Source of the DNA: JANNMJ01 sp031425525
GTDB taxonomy: Bacteria > Bacteroidota > Bacteroidia > Cytophagales > Hymenobacteraceae
Direction: 5' to 3'
Length of the DNA: 64,000 nt
NCBI GenBank assembly: GCA_031425525.1
Contig: JANPJM010000069.1
Location: forward strand, 124,001-188,000
Shown: positions 57,917 through 64,000 of the stretch, piece after piece
Layout of the letters: each line of letters starts with the position of its first letter
Position numbering within the stretch: the stretch's first letter is position 1
Position numbers and translations under genes: made by a program
The notes under the pieces: model-generated
Seen by the model: the letters and a program-made list of their open reading frames with translations, nothing else
The model's database searches: none
What the model was told of the DNA's origin: nothing

Positions 57917-59582
57917 TAATCATCGCGGCTTTGACAAACCGCACGAACAGCGGATGCGGGTTTTCGACGGTTGATTTAAGCTCCGGGTGAAACTGACCGG
58001 CGACGAACCACGGGTGCGCCGGCAGTTCGATGAGCTCGACGAGGCCGGTGTCGGGGTTGCGGCCGGTGGCCACCATTCCGGCGGCCTCGAAGGCATCGAG
58101 GTAGGCGTTATTGAATTCGTAGCGGTGGCGGTGACGCTCGTTGATGCGGGTTTTGCCGTAGGCGCTGAACGCCCGCGAGCCCTTTTTGAGGTCGCAGGCG
58201 TAGGAGCCGAGGCGCATAGTACCGCCCTTTTGGGTGACGGTTTTTTGGTCTTCCATCAGCCCGATGACCGGGTCGGGCGTGTGCGGGTTCATTTCCGTCG
58301 AGTTGGCGTCGGGTAGGTGCAGCACGTGGCGCGCAAACTCCACCACGGCGCATTGCATCCCCAGGCAAATGCCGAAAAACGGCAGCCCGGTTTCGCGCGC
58401 GAACCGAATGGCATTCACTTTTCCCTCGAACCCGCGCTCGCCGAAACCGGGCGCTACCAGCACGCCGTCGACGTCGTGCAGCGCTTCGGCTACGGCTACA
58501 TCGTTCGCCAAATGCTCGCTCTGGATGGTGCGCACGCGCACGCGGCACTCGTTGGCGGCCCCGGCGTGGATGAACGCTTCGGTGATCGATTTGTAGGCGT
58601 CGGGCAACTCGACGTACTTACCCACCAGCGCGATGGTCACTTCGGCGGTCGGGTTTTTTAGCTTCCCCAAAAACGCTTTCCACGCCGTAAGGTCGGGTTC
58701 GCCGTAACCGCGCAGCTTCAGTTTTTTAAGCACGCGCTCGTCGAGCTTCTCCTTGCGCATCAGCAGCGGCACGGTATAGATGCTCTCGGCGTCGAGGCTT
58801 TCGATGACCGAATTGATCTTGACGTTGCAGAAGAGCGCGATTTTCTTGCGCATCTCGGCCGGAATCGGGTATTCGGAGCGGCAAACGAGAATGTCGGGCT
58901 GTACGCCCGCCTCGGTCAGTTGCTTGACGGAGTGCTGGGTGGGTTTGGTCTTCAACTCACCCGCCGCCTTCAGAAACGGCACGAGCGTAAGGTGAATCAC
59001 GAGCGAATCGTTATCGGGCAGCTCCCAGCGCAACTGCCGGACGGATTCGATGAACGGAAGACTTTCGATGTCGCCCACGCAACCGCCGATCTCGGTAATC
59101 ACCACATCGAACTCGCCGGTTTGGCCCTGCAACAGCATACGGCGCTTGATTTCGTCGGTGATGTGCGGTACCACCTGCACGGTTTTGCCCAAGTAGGCGC
59201 CCTGCCGCTCGCGCGTGATGACTTCGTGGTAGATGCGCCCCGTGGTCACGTTGTTGGCCTGGCTCGTGGGGCGGTTCAGAAACCGCTCGTAGTGGCCTAA
59301 ATCAAGGTCAGTTTCGGCGCCGTCGTCGGTCACGTAACACTCGCCGTGTTCGTAGGGGTTGAGCGTGCCGGGGTCGATGTTGATGTACGGGTCGAATTTC
59401 TGGATCGTCACGCGCAGGCCGCGCGCTTGCAGCAGCTTGGCGAGCGACGCCGAAATAATGCCCTTACCGAGCGAGGAGGCCACGCCGCCGGTAACGAAAA
59501 TGTACTTAGCCGTGGCAGGAGGCGCGGGCGCCGGCAAGGCAGGCGCCGCTGCGGGCGCAAGAGGTTCGGAGGTTTCCTTCAC
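57906..59582 (-). CDS. pyrG: CTP synthase
   Basis: Makes CTP from UTP, glutamine and ATP. 558 residues: synthetase domain KYIFVTGGVASSLGKGIISA (P-loop), INIDPGTLNPYEHGECYVTD, DLDLGHYERFL, TVQVVPHITDEIK. Glutaminase domain with the nucleophile in PFFGICLGMQCAVVEFARHV and the His/Glu pair in QFHPELKS. Start is set at GTG 59582, 6 nt after a TACCTTTG promoter; the TTG three codons earlier lies in the promoter itself. The N-terminus carries about 25 extra Ala/Pro-rich residues before the usual start. The stop codon lies in the right arm of the four-helix-bundle repeat. Confidence 0.97.
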   Translation of the reverse strand: MKETSEPLAPAAAPALPAPAPPATAKYIFVTGGVASSLGKGIISASLAKLLQARGLRVTIQKFDPYINIDPGTLNPYEHGECYVTDDGAETDLDLGHYERFLNRPTSQANNVTTGRIYHEVITRERQGAYLGKTVQVVPHITDEIKRRMLLQGQTGEFDVVITEIGGCVGDIESLPFIESVRQLRWELPDNDSLVIHLTLVPFLKAAGELKTKPTQHSVKQLTEAGVQPDILVCRSEYPIPAEMRKKIALFCNVKINSVIESLDAESIYTVPLLMRKEKLDERVLKKLKLRGYGEPDLTAWKAFLGKLKNPTAEVTIALVGKYVELPDAYKSITEAFIHAGAANECRVRVRTIQSEHLANDVAVAEALHDVDGVLVAPGFGERGFEGKVNAIRFARETGLPFFGICLGMQCAVVEFARHVLHLPDANSTEMNPHTPDPVIGLMEDQKTVTQKGGTMRLGSYACDLKKGSRAFSAYGKTRINERHRHRYEFNNAYLDAFEAAGMVATGRNPDTGLVELIELPAHPWFVAGQFHPELKSTVENPHPLFVRFVKAAMIRRG

Positions 59583-59588
59583 GGGTTG

Positions 59589-59596
59589 CAAAGGTA
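59589..59596 (-). promoter_or_regulatory. -7 promoter element of pyrG
   Basis: Minus strand TACCTTTG, exact TAnnTTTG, ends 6 nt before the GTG at 59582. It makes the pyrG mRNA nearly leaderless and settles the start choice. Confidence 0.65.
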
Positions 59597-59671
59597 CGGC
59601 GGGGCGGGGGGTGAGTAGTGACGAGTGAGTAGTGACAGGTTTCTGATTAGGCTGAACGTATAGCGCCCCAA

Positions 59672-59703
59672 CCTGATTTCTGGCGAAATCGGGCCGGGGC
59701 GCT
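59672..59703 (-). terminator. Hairpin after the type IX-secreted protein gene
   Basis: AGCGCCCC (59672-59679) pairs with GGGGCGCT (59696-59703), with an inner GATTTC/GAAATC stem. It lies about 40 nt after the stop at 59744; no clear T run. Confidence 0.55.
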
Positions 59704-59743
59704 GAATGACTGGAGCTATGAGGGGCGCCGGGCGCGCGCTTGG

Positions 59744-62626
59744 CTAACGTATGACCACCCGCTGGCTAAACGCCCGCCCGCCGGCCGTAGCGCGCAACAA
59801 ATACAACCCCGACGCGAGCGCCCCCACGTCAAGCGTTTCGCGGTGCGGCCCGGCGCTGGCAGGGGCCGAGCGCGTGAGAGCCACGCGGCCCAAGGCGTCG
59901 GTGAGCGAGAGAGTAAGAGGGCCGCTGGTGGGCAGGTCTACGGCGACGTGTAAGGTACCGGTGGCGGGGTTGGGCCACGCGCCGCCCGCCAGCGTGGCGG
60001 CGTTATCAGCGGCCAAACCGATGGGGTTTGCCACCGTCGTGAGGGCCGTATTGGTGACGACGGGGGCGTTGAAATCGAAATAGATGCCCGCTGCGTTCGG
60101 AATCAGGTCGCCGAGCGCGAGCGTGGTGTATGGCACCACGTGGAAGCGCACGAAACCCATCGACTGTTGTAGGTTGGTCGTGCTATCGGGGAGGAGAATG
60201 TTGGGAAAAGTGACCGTTAGCACGCCGCCCGCGCCCAACCGCCAAGTGTAATTGTGCGAGGCCGAAAGCATTCGCAGCGTGCCCAGGTTGAGCTGACTCA
60301 CGGGGAGCGTGTCGCGTAACACGACGGTGAAAGCCGTATCAGTACCCACATTCTGAAACCGCACGGTATAATCGAGCGATTTGGCGGCCTGCTGCACCTG
60401 CGGCAGCGTAAGGGTGGCGTAATTGACCGAGATGTCGTTGGGGTCGTAAGCCGCAGTAACAGTCATCACGCTGGTTTCGGTGTTGTCGGCGGGAGTGAGG
60501 TCGCCGGTGATGGGGTCGAGGGTGGCGGTGGCGGTGAGGGCGTGCCCAAGTGGTGCGCTGACGGCGAGCGTAAAAGCGGCATCGACCTGCCGGGTTTCGC
60601 CGGGTGCCAGCGTGCCCAGCGCCCACGTAGCGGTAGAGCCGGTGTGGGTGGCCGTGCCGCCCCCGACGGAAGAGACAAACGTGAGGAGTGCGTCGTGGTC
60701 GAGGCGTAAATTGGCACCAGCAATGCTCACGGTACCCACATTGCGGGCGGTGAGGCGGTACCGAACCGGGAAGCCGGGGCGGGCGCGGCCAATCGGCGTG
60801 AATACCAGGGTCAAATCCTGCCGATTGACGAGCGGTTGGAGGGCGAAATCGTGGCCGCGGGAAAGGCTGCCGTACGTAGCAAATGGCCCTGCCGTGGGGT
60901 CGAGCGCCACGGCGGTGTAGTAAAGTGGTGGCACCGGAATACTCAGCGTGGAAGCACTCAGGTCGGTTATGGCGCTGTACTGGCCGCCGGCTTCGGTGGT
61001 GAAAAAGAAGTCGCCGGGTTGCGCCGCCACTACCACTTCGCCACGGCCCGGTTCGCCGGCGTCGCGGGTACCGTTGGCGTTGGCATCCGTGAAGGCCGTG
61101 CCCTGGACGACGTTGTACTGCTGGATCATCCGCCCCAGGAAAGCCGAGTAAAGCAACGGAGCGCCCGGCAACGTCACCCCGCCAATGGCGGTAGTGCCGG
61201 TGTAACTGCCGGCCACGCTGAGCATTCCGGCATCGTTCACGGCAAGGGCGCTCACGCCATCGTTTTCCGGCGAAGCGCCACGGGGCAGCAGCCAGATGGG
61301 TGTACCCGAATCGCCGTCAAGGGAAAGAATGTAGCTATCGGTTCGATTGGCGGGATTGACCGGCATCGAAAGCGAACCGCACGTGAGAAAACCAGTGCCT
61401 GGCGAGGAGGAAATGGCTCCGCCGATGTACACGTGCGGGCTGCTGCCTGCCGGGACGCCGCCAACGCACAAGGCGGCGCCTCTGAGCGGGGTGCTACGGG
61501 TGCCCGTTGGTGCCAGTAAGCTCAGCGATTGAACCCATTGTGGGGTGCCACCAGCGCCCAACTTTAGAACTACTGCTCCCTGCAAACGTCCGGCTGGTAA
61601 CTGAAAAACAGTGGAGTCCCACTCTAAGGCGCCGTTTTCGACGCTAGTAGCAACATATGTCGATCCATCTGCGTCGGTCGCTACACTGGCCCAGCTGAAA
61701 CCATTCAGCGTAAGATCGCCGAAGGTAGAATGGTCTAACAGGTCGCCGTTAGCGTTAATTTTTAGCCAGAAACCCGAGTGATTGTCTTTACGCGCAATCA
61801 ACGTAGTGCCCCAATAAAAATCAAAATCAGTGTTATAGCCAACCACCTGCAACGTGCCATCGGGCGCTGCGGCAAGGTCGCTTACGTACAACGAGGGCAT
61901 ATAACCAAGTATCTCACCGGCGCCGCGTAGCCATTGCTTCGTTCCATTGACATCGTATTTCGCCATGAAAAAACACTGGCTGAAAGTGTCCAGGAACAAT
62001 ATCTGCTGCCCGTTTTCGTTTATACGGCCTTGATATTCGCCGCAGATTATAACGTTTCCAGCGCCGTCCAGCGCTATTTGGGTATTTCCGCCACCTCGGA
62101 GATATGAAGTGGGGAAGTAGTGGCTAAACTCGTTTTGTATTTGCCGCATCCAAAGGAGGGTTCCAGCGGCATTCCATTTGGCTAAGAAGTAATCTGCGGT
62201 GTCCAGAGCGGTAAATTGTGTGCCGCCGATTGTGAGTTGCTCTTTAAAATAACCGGTCGCGTATAGGTTGTCAGCTGAGTCTACTACTAGGTCGGTAACA
62301 GCGCCATCGTGGGCGTTAAGGAGGGTACTCACCAACGTGCCTCCGGCTGTGTAACGCGCCAACACACCACCGTAAAAAGGGGCGGCGGTATAGGTTTGCG
62401 TGCCAAGCGTGAGGGCGCCGTTGTGCCAGTACGCGGCATATACATCGCCTGAAGATGTGATGGCTGTCGCTCGGATAGAGGTGTACGTGTCGGCAGCGGG
62501 TGCTACCGTTACGGCGGCACGGTCGCCGCGCATCCATTCCCAGGCTTGGGCGCGCGCCGGGGTGGCCCATATGCCGAGTACCCCGCAGAGGAGGACGCTG
62601 GTAATGCGTTGAAAAAGAGTTGTCAT
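59744..62626 (-). CDS. Type IX-secreted repeat protein with SdrD_B-like and DUF7619-like domains, paralogue A
   Basis: 960 residues from ATG 62626, next to the signal peptide (ITSVLLCGVLGIWATPARAQ). The N-terminal half is a beta-propeller-like repeat region (AITSSGDVYAAYWHNGALTL, VVDSADNLYATGYFKEQLTI, IALDGAGNVIICGEYQGRI). Then come an SdrD_B-like domain (AFTDANANGTRDAGEPGRGE) and DUF11/DUF7619-type domains (LTARNVGTVSIAGANLRLDH; YDPNDISVNYATLTLPQVQQ; YTVRFQNVGTDTAF). The type IX sorting domain closes it (AWPNPATGTLHVAVDLPTSG, LTDALGRVALTRSAP, ALASGLYLLRATAGGRAFSQ RV). Surface or secreted; function unknown. Confidence 0.9.
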   Translation of the reverse strand: MTTLFQRITSVLLCGVLGIWATPARAQAWEWMRGDRAAVTVAPAADTYTSIRATAITSSGDVYAAYWHNGALTLGTQTYTAAPFYGGVLARYTAGGTLVSTLLNAHDGAVTDLVVDSADNLYATGYFKEQLTIGGTQFTALDTADYFLAKWNAAGTLLWMRQIQNEFSHYFPTSYLRGGGNTQIALDGAGNVIICGEYQGRINENGQQILFLDTFSQCFFMAKYDVNGTKQWLRGAGEILGYMPSLYVSDLAAAPDGTLQVVGYNTDFDFYWGTTLIARKDNHSGFWLKINANGDLLDHSTFGDLTLNGFSWASVATDADGSTYVATSVENGALEWDSTVFQLPAGRLQGAVVLKLGAGGTPQWVQSLSLLAPTGTRSTPLRGAALCVGGVPAGSSPHVYIGGAISSSPGTGFLTCGSLSMPVNPANRTDSYILSLDGDSGTPIWLLPRGASPENDGVSALAVNDAGMLSVAGSYTGTTAIGGVTLPGAPLLYSAFLGRMIQQYNVVQGTAFTDANANGTRDAGEPGRGEVVVAAQPGDFFFTTEAGGQYSAITDLSASTLSIPVPPLYYTAVALDPTAGPFATYGSLSRGHDFALQPLVNRQDLTLVFTPIGRARPGFPVRYRLTARNVGTVSIAGANLRLDHDALLTFVSSVGGGTATHTGSTATWALGTLAPGETRQVDAAFTLAVSAPLGHALTATATLDPITGDLTPADNTETSVMTVTAAYDPNDISVNYATLTLPQVQQAAKSLDYTVRFQNVGTDTAFTVVLRDTLPVSQLNLGTLRMLSASHNYTWRLGAGGVLTVTFPNILLPDSTTNLQQSMGFVRFHVVPYTTLALGDLIPNAAGIYFDFNAPVVTNTALTTVANPIGLAADNAATLAGGAWPNPATGTLHVAVDLPTSGPLTLSLTDALGRVALTRSAPASAGPHRETLDVGALASGLYLLRATAGGRAFSQRVVIR

Positions 62627-62833
62627 CTGAAATAAAAAATTTGAGAAGAGAGAAAGCATGATGAGCGTCCACGCGTTTTCGTGCGCTATTGCCGACGAAG
62701 TTAAGCGGTAAAAAGCAAACTTTTGAATTACATATAAACTGCGAGCCTGTACTGCTGCGGTCACGCGATAATTTCCTCATCCACAACGGGTGACAATGAC
62801 TTGGGCACTGCCATTGGGTAAAGATTTATACAC
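62627..62833. other. Upstream region of paralogue A, no gene seen
   Basis: AT-rich compared with the flanking coding sequence. It presumably contains the promoter of the 59744-62626 gene, but no exact TAnnTTTG was found near the start. Confidence 0.4.
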
Positions 62834-62878
62834 AAAAAGCCTCCCGCCGACCTAACGATTGCAGGTGGGCGGGAGGCT
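62834..62878 (-). terminator. Rho-independent terminator of paralogue B
   Basis: On the minus strand AGCCTCCCGCC (62878-62868) pairs with GGCGGGAGGCT (62849-62839) and runs into five T. It lies about 60 nt after the stop at 62939. Confidence 0.88.
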
Positions 62879-62938
62879 ATGTAAGAGTACCGGCAAGTAA
62901 CCGGTGTTACTGAGCTATTCGGCTATTCTTCGGCGGAT

Positions 62939-64000
62939 TTAATTGTCGCGCTTCACCACCACCCGCTGGCTGAACGCCCGCCCGCCCGCCGTGGCGCGCA
63001 ACAAATACAACCCCGGTGCAAGGAATTCCACGTCAAGCGTCTCGCGGTGCGGGCCGGCGCTCGTGGGCGCCGAGCGGGTGAGGGCCACGCGGCCCAAGGC
63101 GTCGGTGAGCGAGAGAGTAAGAGGGCCGCTGGTGGGCAGGTCTACGGCGACGTTGAGCGTGCCGGTGGCGGGGTTGGGCCACGCGCCGCCCGTCAGCGTG
63201 GCAGCGTTATCAGAACCTAGACCAGAGGGCGCCACCACGACCGTGAGGGCGGTATTGGTGATTTCCGGGGCGTTGAAATCGAAGTAGATGCCCGCTGCGT
63301 TCGGAATCAGATCGCCCGCCACCAGCGTGGTGTACGGCACTACCCGGAAACGCACGAACCCCATCGAGCGCAGGGTGTTGGTGGTGCGGTCGGGGAGGCG
63401 GATGTTAGGGAAGCTGACCGTGAGGACGCCGCCCGCGCCGAGCCGCCAGGTGCAGCTATGCGAAGACGCCAGCACCTGCAACGTGCCCAGGTTGAGCAGG
63501 GCGGCGGGGAGCGTATCGCGCAGCGTGACGGTGAAAGCGGTATCGGTGCCCATATTCTGAAACCGCACCGTGTAATCGAGCGACTTGGTGGCCTGCTGCA
63601 CCTGCGGCAGCGTGAGGGTGGCGTAATTGACCGATATATCGTTGGGGTCGTATGAACCCGTGACGGTCAGCACGCTGGTTTCGGCGTTGTCGGCGGGGGT
63701 GAGGTCGCCGTTGAGCGGGTCGAGGGTGGCGGTGCTGGTGAGCGCGTGGCCGAGCGGCGTGGTGACGGCGAGTTGATAGAGCGCGTCGAAGGAGCGGGTT
63801 TCGCCGGGGGCGAGGGTGCCCACGGGCCACGCCGGCCCTGGCCCCGGCCCCGGCAGGGCGGGCGTCAAGCTCACGAACGTCAGGCGCGGGTCGGGCTGCA
63901 TCAGCAGGCTGGCGTTGGACACGGCTACGGTGCCCACGTTGCGCACCGTGAGGCGGTAGCGCACGGCGAAGCCGGGGCGGGCGCGGCTGACGGGGGTGAG
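62939..64000 (-). CDS. Type IX-secreted protein, paralogue B (C-terminal part)
   Basis: The frame is open to the right edge of the window (first visible codons read LTPVSRARPGFAVRYRL), so only about 353 C-terminal residues are seen. They align throughout with the end of paralogue A: the DUF11-type domain (RNVGTVAVSNASLLMQPDPR), TPADNAETSVLTVTGSYDPN, DISVNYATLTLPQVQQATKS, and the sorting domain (AWPNPATGTLNVAVDLPTSG, LTDALGRVALTRSAPTSAGP, LAPGLYLLRATAGGRAFSQR). Many stretches are near-identical at DNA level too, a recent duplication or gene conversion. The start is outside the window. Confidence 0.9.
   Translation of the reverse strand, partial: LTPVSRARPGFAVRYRLTVRNVGTVAVSNASLLMQPDPRLTFVSLTPALPGPGPGPAWPVGTLAPGETRSFDALYQLAVTTPLGHALTSTATLDPLNGDLTPADNAETSVLTVTGSYDPNDISVNYATLTLPQVQQATKSLDYTVRFQNMGTDTAFTVTLRDTLPAALLNLGTLQVLASSHSCTWRLGAGGVLTVSFPNIRLPDRTTNTLRSMGFVRFRVVPYTTLVAGDLIPNAAGIYFDFNAPEITNTALTVVVAPSGLGSDNAATLTGGAWPNPATGTLNVAVDLPTSGPLTLSLTDALGRVALTRSAPTSAGPHRETLDVEFLAPGLYLLRATAGGRAFSQRVVVKRDN

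Noticed and set aside
1..64000. tRNA and rRNA genes
   Set aside because: No cloverleaf or rRNA-like segments were recognised on reading; intergenic gaps are accounted for by repeats, promoters and terminators. A covariance-model search would be decisive.

Overview
The window is GC-rich DNA from a member of the Bacteroidota, most like a high-GC Cytophagales/Hymenobacter-type lineage (phylum confident, order inferred). The evidence is TAnnTTTG promoters instead of sigma70 boxes and almost no Shine-Dalgarno sequences, proteins with type IX secretion C-terminal domains, a DUF4249 lipoprotein near a TonB-dependent receptor, a GSCFA protein, alternative complex III, and yidC next to pyrG. No rRNA, tRNA or CRISPR array was seen.

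Layout. 1-10.3 kb: partial miaB, topoisomerase IB, a TonB-receptor/TPR/DUF4249 group, PAP2 phosphatase, a beta-barrel protein, hemF and a HAD phosphatase. 10.4-19.8 kb: DUF3109 protein and the aa3-type cytochrome c oxidase cluster (subunits II and I, heme A and heme O synthases, two subunit III genes, subunit IV, a Sco-like protein, DUF420). 20-25.6 kb: queA, two exported methyltransferase-like lipoproteins, priA. 25.6-36 kb: an AT-rich orphan gene, an unknown gene behind a 42-bp minisatellite, GNAT, HxlR, a secreted delta-60-repeat protein, a DUF255 thioredoxin and a GSCFA protein. 36-37.6 kb: rpsF-rpsR-rplI. 37.7-46.7 kb: alternative complex III, actABCDEF. Quinol electrons would pass from complex III to the oxidase; the two clusters are on the same strand but about 18 kb apart.

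46.7-51.4 kb is an array of truncated, frameshifted Rhs core pieces (GC-rich) interleaved with AT-rich toxin tips and lipoprotein or membrane genes that look like immunity genes. 51.5-64 kb: two unknown genes around a tiny transcription unit, a pseudouridine synthase, an S1C protease, yidC, an S23-type four-helix-bundle gene, pyrG, and two paralogous type IX-secreted proteins (the second cut by the window end).

The most unusual feature is a set of intergenic inverted repeats built from short, reiterated low-complexity words (for example GTTGATGGTT, GAGTAG, TTTAGTTTATGG, GGAGGGT). They fill whole gaps between stop and start codons in the respiratory and ribosomal operons. The same words recur at distant sites, and in one case the two arms enclose the four-helix-bundle gene. 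Other repeats are two TGTCATTGC-bounded palindromic elements, a third mosaic inverted repeat sharing a segment with them, and a perfect 28-bp palindrome.
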